NCBI GenBank assembly: GCA_015223225.1
Contig: JADFCQ010000002.1
Location: 124,001-188,000 of the forward strand
Length of the DNA stretch: 64,000 nucleotides
Reading direction: 5' to 3'
Origin: Acetobacteraceae bacterium H6797
GTDB lineage: Bacteria > Pseudomonadota > Alphaproteobacteria > Acetobacterales > Acetobacteraceae
The notes below the pieces were generated by a model, which was not told where the DNA came from, made no database searches, and saw nothing but the letters and a program-made list of their open reading frames with translations. This document shows, piece by piece, positions 17,681 to 26,144 of this stretch (positions are counted from its first letter, which is position 1; each line of letters opens with the position of its first letter). A program made the position numbers and the translations under genes.

Positions 17681-18411
17681 GCGGGGCGGGGGAAGCGGCC
17701 GTGCGCGTGCGCGGCCTGACGCGGCGCTTCGGCGAACGCGCGGTGATCGACCGGCTGGATCTCGACATCGCGCCGGGTGAATTCGTCGCCCTCATCGGCG
17801 CGAGCGGCTGCGGCAAGAGCACGCTGCTCCGCATCCTCGCCGATCTCGACCAGGAGATCGAAGGCGAGGTCGAGGTGCCGATGCGCCGCGCCGTCGCCTT
17901 CCAGGCGCCGAGACTGATGCCGTGGAAGCGCGTCTGGCGCAACGTGGTGCTCGGCCTGCCGCCAGTGCGTGGGCAGAGCCAGCGGGCGCGTGCCGATGCG
18001 GCGCTGGCCGAGGTCGGGCTCACGCATCGCGCCGAGGTCTGGCCCAAGGTGTTGTCGGGCGGTGAGGCGCAGCGGGCCTCCCTCGCGCGCGCGCTGGTGC
18101 GTGAGCCGGAACTGATGCTGCTCGACGAACCCTTCGGCGCCCTCGACGCGCTGACGCGGCTCAAGGCGCAGGCGCTGGTCGGCGAACTCTGGCAGCGACA
18201 CCGCTGCGCCATCCTGCTCGTGACGCATGATGTGGAGGAAGCCCTGCTCCTGGCCGATCGGGTACTGCTGATGAAGGAGGGCGTCATCGCGCATGAACTT
18301 CGGGTCGATCGCCCCAGGCCGCGTAGGGTGGAAGATGCAGAACTTGCCGCGATGCGCGCGCAACTGCTGGCCTGGCTCGGCGTGGGTCACGCCGCGGGGG
18401 TGGCGGCATGA
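17677..18411 (+). CDS. Sulfonate-type ABC transporter ATPase (SsuB-like)
   Basis: 244 residues. Walker A at 41-49 (GASGCGKST), Q-loop region AFQAPRLMPWKRV, signature LSGGEAQR and Walker B LMLLDEPFGALD identify an ABC ATPase of the SsuB/TauB/NrtD class. It energises the SsuA-C-type importer encoded upstream. Its stop overlaps the flavoprotein gene start (ATGA), so the importer and the flavoprotein/ferredoxin pair form a single coupled operon. Confidence 0.9.
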   Translation: MSGAGEAAVRVRGLTRRFGERAVIDRLDLDIAPGEFVALIGASGCGKSTLLRILADLDQEIEGEVEVPMRRAVAFQAPRLMPWKRVWRNVVLGLPPVRGQSQRARADAALAEVGLTHRAEVWPKVLSGGEAQRASLARALVREPELMLLDEPFGALDALTRLKAQALVGELWQRHRCAILLVTHDVEEALLLADRVLLMKEGVIAHELRVDRPRPRRVEDAELAAMRAQLLAWLGVGHAAGVAA

Positions 18412-19994
18412 CGCTCGACCTCGAGACCGACGTGCTGGTCATCGGCGGCGGCATGGCCGGTGCCTGGGCGGCGACGGCAGCGGCCCAGGCCGGGGCACGG
18501 GTGGTGCTGGTCGACAAAGGCTACTGCGGTACGAGCGGCGTGACCGCCGGGGCGGGCCCGGGCCATTGGTGGGTGCCGCCCGACCCGCCTGAGGCGCGCC
18601 CGGCCGCCATAGCGGCCCGTGCCGCCACAGGACTGGGCTTGGCCGATCCGGACTGGATGGCCCGCGTCGTGGCACTGACCTGGGAGCGTCTTCCGACGCT
18701 CGCGCGCCACCATCCCTTTCCCCGCGACGAGCGGGGCGTGGTGCAGTATCGCGGGTTGCGCGGGCCGGAATACATGCGGGCCCTGCGCGCGCAGATCGTC
18801 GAACTCGGCGTCGCCATTCTCGACCATTGCCCCGCGCTCGAGCTCCTCGCCCGGCCCGACGGCCGGATTGCGGGGGCGCAGGGGCTGCAGCGCCGGCGGG
18901 GCCACGCGCCCTGGCGCGTTCGGTCAGGCGCCACGATCCTCGCCACGGGCGGGACGAGCTTTCTCTCCGGCCTGCTCGGCGCGGGGAACAATACCGGGGA
19001 TGGCTACCTGATGGGGGCCGAGGCGGGCGCCTCGCTCTCGGGCATGGAATTCACCGGTGCCTATACCGTCGCTCCTGCGCAAAGCAACATGACGCGCACC
19101 ATGTCCTACGCCTTCGCGACCTATTACGACACCGAGGGCCGCGAACTCGTCATCCCGCCCGGGCCGGAGCAGACGCCGGCACTGGCTCGCGCGCTTCTTG
19201 CCGGGCCGGTAACCTGCTCGCTGCACCGCATGCCCGAGGATATCCGCGCCCGGCTGCCGACGATCTCGCCCAACGTACCGCTGGTCTTCAATCGCCTCGG
19301 CATCGACCCCTTCCGCGACCGTTTCGCCGTCACGCTGCACACGGACGGGACGATCCGCGGCACGGGCGGCCTCAGGATCGCGGACGAGGATTGCGGCATC
19401 GGCGTGCCGGGCCTTTACGCGGTGGGCGATGCGGCCACGCGCGAGCTGGTGGCCGGCGCCACCTCCGGCGGCGGGGCACAGAACTCGGCCTGGGCGCTTT
19501 CCTCCGGCCATTGGGCAGGCTGGGCGGCGGCGCGCGCGGCGCGGCGGCAGAGGGCGGCCGGGCCCGCCGCGCCGCTCGGCCAAGCCGGGCTGCGGCCAGC
19601 AAGAGGCGCGAAATCGCTCGATCTCGGGGCGGCGCGGTTCATCGCGCGTGGCGAGATGCAGCCCTATGAAAAGAACCTATTCCGCACCGGAGAGGGACTG
19701 CGCCGCTCGCTTGCGGTGCTGGAAGAGGCCTGGACTCTGATCCGTGACCATGCCGGGCCAGGCCAGGGCCCTGAACTCCTCGCGGCGCGCGAGGCGGCGG
19801 GTTTGCTCGCGAGCGCGCGTTGGTCCCTCACCGCCGCCCTCGCCCGCGAGGAAAGCCGTGGCCTGCACCGCCGGCTGGACCGCCCGGGAGCCGATCCGGC
19901 CTTCGCTCGGCGCCTGCGCGTCGGCGGGCTTGAAACCGTCTGGACCGCGTCGGAGGCGGCACCCGCGACATACCGATACGAGGTCGCCCGATGA
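18408..19994 (+). CDS. FAD flavoprotein, fumarate reductase/APS reductase alpha-like
   Basis: 528 residues. The FAD-binding Rossmann motif is at 13-18 (GGGMAG), with ATILATGG around 180 and GLYAVGDAATRE near 345 as second FAD contacts. The C-terminal helical domain (AREESRGLHRRLDRPG) is that of the succinate dehydrogenase/fumarate reductase/AprA flavoprotein family. It is translated between the sulfonate-type ATPase and a two-cluster ferredoxin, with ATGA overlaps on both sides. An AprA/AprB-like electron-transfer pair acting on an imported sulfur compound is a reasonable inference; the reaction is unknown. Confidence 0.8.
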   Translation: MTLDLETDVLVIGGGMAGAWAATAAAQAGARVVLVDKGYCGTSGVTAGAGPGHWWVPPDPPEARPAAIAARAATGLGLADPDWMARVVALTWERLPTLARHHPFPRDERGVVQYRGLRGPEYMRALRAQIVELGVAILDHCPALELLARPDGRIAGAQGLQRRRGHAPWRVRSGATILATGGTSFLSGLLGAGNNTGDGYLMGAEAGASLSGMEFTGAYTVAPAQSNMTRTMSYAFATYYDTEGRELVIPPGPEQTPALARALLAGPVTCSLHRMPEDIRARLPTISPNVPLVFNRLGIDPFRDRFAVTLHTDGTIRGTGGLRIADEDCGIGVPGLYAVGDAATRELVAGATSGGGAQNSAWALSSGHWAGWAAARAARRQRAAGPAAPLGQAGLRPARGAKSLDLGAARFIARGEMQPYEKNLFRTGEGLRRSLAVLEEAWTLIRDHAGPGQGPELLAAREAAGLLASARWSLTAALAREESRGLHRRLDRPGADPAFARRLRVGGLETVWTASEAAPATYRYEVAR

Positions 19995-20320
19995 TCGAAC
20001 TGCTTCTGACCGACCGCTGCACCAGTTGCGGCACCTGCGCCTCCGTCTGCCCCGCCAATGTCTTCGACGAACCGCCAGACGTTCCACCCGTCATCGCGCG
20101 CCAAGCCGATTGCCAAACCTGCTTCCTCTGCGAACTGCATTGCGAGGCCGACGCGCTCTATGTCGGGCCCGACTGGGAAAAGCCCGCGCCCGTCTCGCCA
20201 GAGACCGTGCGGGGTTTGCTAGGGGAGTTCCGCCGGCACGCCGGCTGGCACGAATGGGAAGGCGCCTTTCCCAACGAGCATTGGCGGATGGACGAGGTGT
20301 TTCGCCGGGCGCGCGAATGA
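19991..20320 (+). CDS. Two-[4Fe-4S] ferredoxin partner of the flavoprotein
   Basis: 109 residues. Cysteines 10, 13, 16, 20 and 41, 44, 47, 51 form two CxxCxxCxxxC motifs, enough for two [4Fe-4S] clusters (CTSCGTCASVCP and CQTCFLCELHC). The tail after residue 60 (WHEWEGAFPNEHW) is longer than in simple ferredoxins and could contact the flavoprotein, as AprB does with AprA. The gene overlaps the flavoprotein stop by 4 bp. It should pass electrons between the flavoprotein and an unknown carrier. Confidence 0.85.
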   Translation: MIELLLTDRCTSCGTCASVCPANVFDEPPDVPPVIARQADCQTCFLCELHCEADALYVGPDWEKPAPVSPETVRGLLGEFRRHAGWHEWEGAFPNEHWRMDEVFRRARE

Positions 20321-20917
20321 CGCTGCGCGCAGCGAAGGCGCGGCAGGGCTTTCGCTGCTCAACTGCAAAACGAGCAAGCCGCTGCCGAACGGCGGTGCGG
20401 CGTTGCAGAATTTTTCACACCGTAAGCAGCCCTCGGGGTCCAGCCTCGCATCTTGCCGCTCAGACGCCGCAGATGCTCAAGAAAAGCTCTTAGCTTGCCG
20501 GGGCTGCTGCCGCGAAATCGTCGGCCGGCCATGGCCTCCTGCGTCTGCATGCTCAAACAGCCGGCATATGGGATTTCTCCATTTACCCATATTAAATTGG
20601 TTGAATTATAAATGACTCCCATTTTAACGTAAAATACAGAGGCGGCCCTCCCTGGAGCCGCGTGATCCGCCTGGACCGCAATGCCGCATCCGCATCGCAC
20701 GCTCCCCTCGAGCCACGCCCCGACATCCCAGGCGATGATGTACGCCGCTCGCTGTCGATGCCGACGTCAGAATCCTTGTCGTCGCAGCGCCTGAGGCCCG
20801 ACTGCCTCCGGACCAGCGAGCCCCCCTCCTTTACCGTTCTACACCCATCAAGACCGGCCCCGCCGATCGGCGCCTTGCGCCACGCGCCGGCTGGCCCTTC
20901 CCGAGAAAGACATTCAG
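20321..20917. other. 597-bp spacer with AT-rich promoter-like segment
   Basis: No convincing gene. Minus-strand frame 20359-20700 has a basic translation but no recognised family. An island of low GC at about 20570-20635 (TATTAAATTGGTTGAATTA) is the likely promoter of the Dpp-type operon. The stretch 20640-20917 is rich in Pro/Arg codons in all frames and shows nothing recognisable. Confidence 0.4.
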
Positions 20918-22579
20918 ATGACGATCATCGATGCCGCCATCTCCCTTCGCCTCAGCCGCCGCAGCCTCCTCGGCCTGACGGGCGCACTCGCCGCCGCCAG
21001 CACACCGAGCCTGGCGGCGCAACCGACCGAGCAACCTCTGCCCGGCGGCACACTGAAAATCGCCTTCTATCGTGACAACACCACCCTCGTCAGCCTCGAT
21101 CCTTTCCAGGTCTATTGGCTCGAGCATCGCGTCATTCTGCGCAATGTCGTCGAATCGCTCACCGATCAGGACCCTTCGACGGGCGAGATCATTCCATGGC
21201 TCGCGACCGCGTGGGAGATCAGCGAAGACGGGCTCGCTTACACCTTCCAGCTCCGTGAGGACGTGACTTTCTCGAACGGCACGCCATTCACGGCTGAGGC
21301 GGTGCGCATCGCCTTCGATTCCAACAAGGAATTCATCAAATCCGTCCCCGCGGTTTTCGGGCGCACATACCTGGCCGGCTATGACCGCGCCGAGCTGCTC
21401 GGCCCGCATCGCATCCGCCTGCATCTCAGCGAGCCCAATGCGGGCTTCCTCCAAGCCACATCGACGACGAATCTCGCGATCCTGGCGCCGGAATCCTATC
21501 GACTGACGGCTCGCGAGCGCTCCCTTGGCGCGCTTATCGGCACCGGCCCCTTCGTGCTCGAAAGCTATACGCCAGAAGTCGGCATCAAGCTCACCCGGCG
21601 CGAAGATTATGCCTGGCCCTCGGCGGCTGCACGCAATCGCGGCAAGGCCTATCTCGAGAAAATCGAGGTCCGTTACGTCGCCGAGGAGAACGTACGCAAC
21701 GGCCAGTTCCTGCAAGGGCAGGTGGACATCGTCTGGCCGCGCAATCCCTTCACCGAAGTCGAACTGCAGCTCTTCCAGAGCCGACAGGCGCAGATCTTCA
21801 GCCGTTCGCTGCCCGGACCGGCGCTGAACCTCTATCCGAACACGAAGGAGGGCCGGATCCTCAGCGACCCGAAGGTGCGCGCTGCTCTACAGAAGGCTAT
21901 CGACCGGAAGACCTTCGCGCGCGGCGTCTTCAGCGCCGATTTTCCCGCCGTGCAAGGCCCCTACGACACGACGACGCCCTTCTTTCGCGCGCAGGCCGAC
22001 AAACTCGCCTACGACCCCGCAGGCGCCAAGCGTCTGCTCGACGAGGCCGGCTGGCGCGTGGGCGCGGGCGGCTGGCGCTACAAGGATGGCCGACGCCTGA
22101 CGCTGGTGCGCCCCTTGCAAGGCGCGGAAACGCCCGGCGACGTGCTCATCCAGGATCAGCTCCGTCAAGTGGGCATCGAGCTGAAGCTGCAGATCCTGGT
22201 GGCCGGCGAATTCCTCACCTTCGTCGCTGCTGGACGCTACGACCTGCATTCGAGTTACATGACACGGGCCGACCCGGTCATCCTGCAAACCATCCTGGAC
22301 CCCCGGCACACCAACGGCTCCGCTCTTTCGGTCAACGCCTATCCCCCCGAGGTGCGCCCGCGCGTCGAGGCACTCTTCGATGAAGGCCTGCGCCAGACAT
22401 CGGCGGCCGAACGCACGAAGGCCTATGGCGCGCTTCAGGATCTGCTGATCGACGAGAACGTCGCTTTTCCTATCTATGAACGTCTATGGCAGGCGGCTGC
22501 GCTGCGGCGCGTGAAAGGCTTCCAGTGGACCTCGGAAGGCTTCGCGCTCTTCAACGACATCTGGCTCGCGCGGTCCTGA
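20918..22579 (+). CDS. Dpp/Opp-type ABC transporter substrate-binding protein
   Basis: 553 residues, SBP family 5. The leader SRRSLLGLTGALAAAS is twin-arginine-like, so export folded to the periplasm is likely. The chain then shows the family pattern: LDPFQVYWLEHRVILRNVVE, TWEISEDGLAYTFQLRED and a C-terminal lobe with LVRPLQGAETPGD. Such proteins bind peptides or other large polar ligands; in this sulfur-related cargo the ligand may be a sulfur-containing peptide or conjugate, but this is inference. First gene of the importer operon. Confidence 0.85.
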   Translation: MTIIDAAISLRLSRRSLLGLTGALAAASTPSLAAQPTEQPLPGGTLKIAFYRDNTTLVSLDPFQVYWLEHRVILRNVVESLTDQDPSTGEIIPWLATAWEISEDGLAYTFQLREDVTFSNGTPFTAEAVRIAFDSNKEFIKSVPAVFGRTYLAGYDRAELLGPHRIRLHLSEPNAGFLQATSTTNLAILAPESYRLTARERSLGALIGTGPFVLESYTPEVGIKLTRREDYAWPSAAARNRGKAYLEKIEVRYVAEENVRNGQFLQGQVDIVWPRNPFTEVELQLFQSRQAQIFSRSLPGPALNLYPNTKEGRILSDPKVRAALQKAIDRKTFARGVFSADFPAVQGPYDTTTPFFRAQADKLAYDPAGAKRLLDEAGWRVGAGGWRYKDGRRLTLVRPLQGAETPGDVLIQDQLRQVGIELKLQILVAGEFLTFVAAGRYDLHSSYMTRADPVILQTILDPRHTNGSALSVNAYPPEVRPRVEALFDEGLRQTSAAERTKAYGALQDLLIDENVAFPIYERLWQAAALRRVKGFQWTSEGFALFNDIWLARS

Positions 22580-22595
22580 GCGAAGGAGGAAGGAG

Positions 22596-23546
22596 ATGGC
22601 ACGTTACGTCACGGGCCGGCTGCTCCAGGCCCTAATGGTGCTCTGGGGCGCCTATACCATCACCTACGCGATCCTCTACCTGCTGCCGGGCGATGCCTTG
22701 GCCATCATGCTGACGGCATCGGGCATGGATATCGACACGATGACGCCTGCGCAGATCGCCGCGGCACGGCACCATTACGGCCTCGATCGCGGCGTGGCGG
22801 ACCAATACCTCCATTTGCTCGGGCAGATCCTGCAGGGCGATTTCGGCCAGTCCCTGGCCAGCGGCCGCCCGGTCGGCACGCTGATCTCCGAGCGCCTGCC
22901 GCAGACGCTACGCCTCGCCGGATTAGCCGTGCTCCTCTCGCTCTTCTTCGGCGTCACCTTCGCCTATATCGCCTCGCTGCTGCGCTGGCAGCCCTTGCGG
23001 CGCCTGCTGCGTCGCCTGCCCGCGCTCGGGATTTCGGTGCCGGTTTTCTGGATGGGTCTGCTATTCATCCAGATATTCGCCTTCAGCCTCGGCTGGTTCC
23101 CGCCTGCGGGAAATGACGGGTTCGCCTCGTTGATTCTGCCGGCCGTCACCCTCTCGATCCCGAGTGCGGCGATCTATGCGCAAGTGCTGCTGCGCGGTTT
23201 CGACGACACCTGGGCGGAACCCTTCATCACGACGGCACGCGCCAAGGGCCTGCGGCGCGCTCAGATCCAGTTCCGGCACGTCTTGCGCAATGCGAGCCTG
23301 CCGATCCTCACACTGATCGGACTGCAGATCGGGCACACCGTTTCGGGGGCCGTACTGGTGGAGACGGTCTTCACGCGCGTGGGCATCGGCCGCTTGGTGC
23401 AGGAGGCGGTGCTGCGGCAGGACGTGCCCGTCGTGCTCGGCGTCGTCACCATCTCGGCGGCGGCCTTCGTGCTCGTCAACCTGATCGTCGATCTTCTCTA
23501 TCCCCTGCTGGACCCGCGGATTGCGCGGGTCGCGCGGGCTGCCTGA
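22596..23546 (+). CDS. Dpp/Opp-type ABC transporter permease (DppB-like)
   Basis: 316 residues. A strong ribosome site (AAGGAGGAAGGAG) stands directly before ATG 22596. The N-terminus is the first membrane span (LLQALMVLWGAYTITYAILYLLPGD is typical of DppB). The coupling loop TTARAKGLRRAQIQFRHVLRN contains the EAA-like motif. It pairs with the next gene to form the heteromeric channel. 16 bp after the substrate-binding gene. Confidence 0.9.
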   Translation: MARYVTGRLLQALMVLWGAYTITYAILYLLPGDALAIMLTASGMDIDTMTPAQIAAARHHYGLDRGVADQYLHLLGQILQGDFGQSLASGRPVGTLISERLPQTLRLAGLAVLLSLFFGVTFAYIASLLRWQPLRRLLRRLPALGISVPVFWMGLLFIQIFAFSLGWFPPAGNDGFASLILPAVTLSIPSAAIYAQVLLRGFDDTWAEPFITTARAKGLRRAQIQFRHVLRNASLPILTLIGLQIGHTVSGAVLVETVFTRVGIGRLVQEAVLRQDVPVVLGVVTISAAAFVLVNLIVDLLYPLLDPRIARVARAA

Positions 23547-23558
23547 AAGGGCGCAGCC

Positions 23559-24443
23559 ATGAGCATCACCTCCATCGGCGCGGGCATCCCCGACACTGTG
23601 CCTATTCGCTCATCCCGCCGGCGGCGCTGGGGCGAGGCTCTGCGCGCATTGCGCCGCCGCCCGGGCTTCCTGCTGGCGCTCGGCTTTATCCTCTTCGTGC
23701 TCCTCGCCGCCGCGGCGCCGCGGCTGTTGAGCGATCTCGACCCCTACGCCACAGCGCCGCTCAGCCGCCTCCGTCCACCAAGCCTCACCAATTGGTTCGG
23801 CACGGACGAGCTCGGCCGCGATCTCTACACGCGCGTCATCTACGGTGCGGGCCTCTCGGTGCAAGCGGCGCTGCTGGCCGTGGGTCTAGCGCTGGCCGGC
23901 GGCGCAGCTCTCGGCCTCATCGCTGGCTTCTTCGGCGGACACACCGATGCGGCGATCATGCGGCTAATCGACGTACTGCTCGCATTGCCGAGCTTGCTGC
24001 TCTCGCTCGCAATCGTCACGGCGATCGGCTTCGGCACCATCCCGGTCGCCATCGCCGTCGGCTTCGGCATCCTGCCGGGCTTCGCGCGCACGATGCGGGC
24101 CGAGGTGCTACGGGTGAAGACACTGCCCTACGTCGAGGCGGCACGGCTTGGCGGCGCGGGCTGGGCGCGGGTGCTGCGCAGCCACATTCTACCCAATGCG
24201 GCAGGCGCGGTGCTCGTCCTTGCGACGCTCGATATCGGCGTTGCCATTCTCGTGGCCTCCGGCCTCAGTTTCCTAGGCTACGGCGCGGCACCCCCGGCCG
24301 CAGAATGGGGAACACTGATCGCGAACGGCCGCAACTTCCTCATCACGGCGCCCTGGGTTTCGCTCGTGCCCGGCTTCTTCGTGGCGCTGACGGTCTTCGC
24401 GCTCAATCACATCTCCCGCACCCTCGAGGAAACCTGGCGATGA
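23559..24443 (+). CDS. Dpp/Opp-type ABC transporter permease (DppC-like)
   Basis: 294 residues. The start has a soluble lead with RRRPGFLLALGFILF as first span, followed by WFGTDELGRDLYTRVIYGA, the hallmark of the DppC family, and the coupling loop VEAARLGGAGWARVLRSHIL. Second half of the importer channel. Its stop overlaps the ATPase gene (ATGA). Functional assignment is firm at family level; ligand unknown. Confidence 0.9.
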   Translation: MSITSIGAGIPDTVPIRSSRRRRWGEALRALRRRPGFLLALGFILFVLLAAAAPRLLSDLDPYATAPLSRLRPPSLTNWFGTDELGRDLYTRVIYGAGLSVQAALLAVGLALAGGAALGLIAGFFGGHTDAAIMRLIDVLLALPSLLLSLAIVTAIGFGTIPVAIAVGFGILPGFARTMRAEVLRVKTLPYVEAARLGGAGWARVLRSHILPNAAGAVLVLATLDIGVAILVASGLSFLGYGAAPPAAEWGTLIANGRNFLITAPWVSLVPGFFVALTVFALNHISRTLEETWR

Positions 24444-26107
24444 CCGAAACTGCGCAAACGCCGCTCGTCGAAATCAGGGATCTCTCGATCGGCTATCGTT
24501 CGGGCCACGAGGCCGTGCCCGCCCTCAAGGGCGCTTCACTCAGGGTGTTCGAGGGCGAAGTGGTGGCCATCGTCGGCGAATCGGGCTCCGGCAAGTCGAC
24601 GCTCGCCAACGCGCTCATCGGCCTGCTCGCGGACAATGCGCAGATTCTGCAGGGAAGCATCCGCATCATGGGCGAGGAGATGGCGCGCGCGGGCGAGGCC
24701 GCCTGGCGCGGCTTGCGCGGGCCGCTGATCGGGCTCGTGCCACAGGATCCTGTGGTCAGCCTCAACCCGACGATGACGATTGGCGGGCAGATCGGCGAAG
24801 CCGTGGCGCGCGCGCTGCCGCTCAAGGGGGCAGCACTCCAGACCGAGGTGCTCGATCTGCTCGAACAGGTCGGGCTTGATCGTCCAGCGCTGCGCGCGCG
24901 GCAATATCCGCACGAGCTCTCCGGTGGCATGCGCCAGCGCGTGCTGATCGCCATCGCGCTCGCTGGCCGGCCGAAGCTGATCATCGCCGACGAGCCGACG
25001 AGCGCACTCGACGCCACGGTGCAGCGGCGCATTCTCGATCATCTCGAGAACCTGGTGAAGCAGCGCGGCATCGCGATGCTCGTCATCACGCACGATCTCG
25101 GCGTGGCCGCTGATAGGGCCGATCGGGTCGTCGTGATGCAGGCGGGCGAGATCGTGGAGACGGGGCAGCCGAAGGCGGTGCTACGCCAGCCGCGCGATCC
25201 CTACACGCGACGCCTGCTTGCCGCCGAGGCCGCGCTGCGCGTGCCGGTGCAGCGGTCCGCACCGGGGGAGAAGCCGCCCGTCATCCTCGAAGTCGATGCC
25301 GTCAGCAAGGTTTTCCGGCTGCCGGGCCAAGGACGCTGGTTCGGCGGCGCGGCGACGCAGGGGTTGCAGGCCCTGCAACGCGTAAGCTTCCAGGTGCCAG
25401 CGGGGCAGACGCTCGCCATCGTCGGTGAATCCGGCTCGGGTAAGACGACGCTGCTGCGCATCGCCCTGGGCCTGGAAAAGCCGACCACCGGCCGCGTGCT
25501 GTTCGGCGGCACTGATCTCACTGCGCTTAGCTGGCACGGATACAGGCCCTATCGGCGACGGATCCAACTCGTGCAGCAGAACCCCTTCGCGGCACTCGAT
25601 CCGCGCTACACCGTGTTCGAATCCATCGTCGAGCCGCTGATCTCCTTCGGCGAGAAGCGCCGGGCGGTGCTTGAGGCAAGGGCGCGGGAACTCGTGGATC
25701 AGGTCGGGCTCGCGCAGCCGCTTCTCAACCGCCTGCCCCGCGAATTGTCTGGCGGGCAAAGGCAGCGCGTAGCGATCGCCCGAGCGCTCGCGCTCGAGCC
25801 CGGGTTGCTGTTTCTCGACGAGCCCGTCTCGGCGCTCGATGTGTCCGTGCAGGCGCAGATCCTCGATCTTTTAGGCAATCTGCAGCGCGAGCTGGGGGTG
25901 AGCTACGTACTGGTCTCGCACGATCTCTCGGTCGTCTCGGCGATCGCGCATTGCACCGTCGTGCTACGCCATGGCCAGGTCGTCGAGCAGGGAGAGACGG
26001 CAGCGCTCTTCCGCGCGCCGCGCGCCGCCTATACGCGCGAGTTGCTCGAAGCCATTCCCGGCCGCGCGCGAGAGGCGTCGTACGCAGCGCTTGAGGTGGC
26101 AAACTAA
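24440..26107 (+). CDS. Fused Dpp/Opp-type ABC ATPase (DppD-DppF in one chain)
   Basis: 555 residues from ATG 24440; the longer open frame upstream is an antisense-free shadow of the permease. Two complete ATPase domains are present: Walker A GESGSGKST and signature LSGGMRQR in the first half, GESGSGKTT and LSGGQRQR in the second, with Walker B LIIADEPTSALD and LLFLDEPVSALD. One chain replaces the separate DppD and DppF subunits. It powers the importer of this operon and ends at a strong bidirectional hairpin. Confidence 0.9.
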   Translation: MTETAQTPLVEIRDLSIGYRSGHEAVPALKGASLRVFEGEVVAIVGESGSGKSTLANALIGLLADNAQILQGSIRIMGEEMARAGEAAWRGLRGPLIGLVPQDPVVSLNPTMTIGGQIGEAVARALPLKGAALQTEVLDLLEQVGLDRPALRARQYPHELSGGMRQRVLIAIALAGRPKLIIADEPTSALDATVQRRILDHLENLVKQRGIAMLVITHDLGVAADRADRVVVMQAGEIVETGQPKAVLRQPRDPYTRRLLAAEAALRVPVQRSAPGEKPPVILEVDAVSKVFRLPGQGRWFGGAATQGLQALQRVSFQVPAGQTLAIVGESGSGKTTLLRIALGLEKPTTGRVLFGGTDLTALSWHGYRPYRRRIQLVQQNPFAALDPRYTVFESIVEPLISFGEKRRAVLEARARELVDQVGLAQPLLNRLPRELSGGQRQRVAIARALALEPGLLFLDEPVSALDVSVQAQILDLLGNLQRELGVSYVLVSHDLSVVSAIAHCTVVLRHGQVVEQGETAALFRAPRAAYTRELLEAIPGRAREASYAALEVAN

Positions 26108-26115
26108 CGACGATT

Positions 26116-26139
26116 CCGTGGCCCCCGCGGGGGCCACGG
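26116..26139. terminator. Bidirectional terminator hairpin
   Basis: Perfect palindrome with arms CCGTGGCCCCC and GGGGGCCACGG (26116-26126 and 26129-26139). It sits in the 37-bp gap between two convergent genes (ATPase on plus, binding protein on minus). No long T-run, but position and strength suggest a terminator for both. Confidence 0.75.
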
Positions 26140-26144
26140 CGCCG

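Noticed and set aside
20359..20700. Minus-strand frame of 113 codons in the importer spacer, considered as transposase remnant
   Set aside because: No transposase motifs, inverted repeats or target duplication visible.
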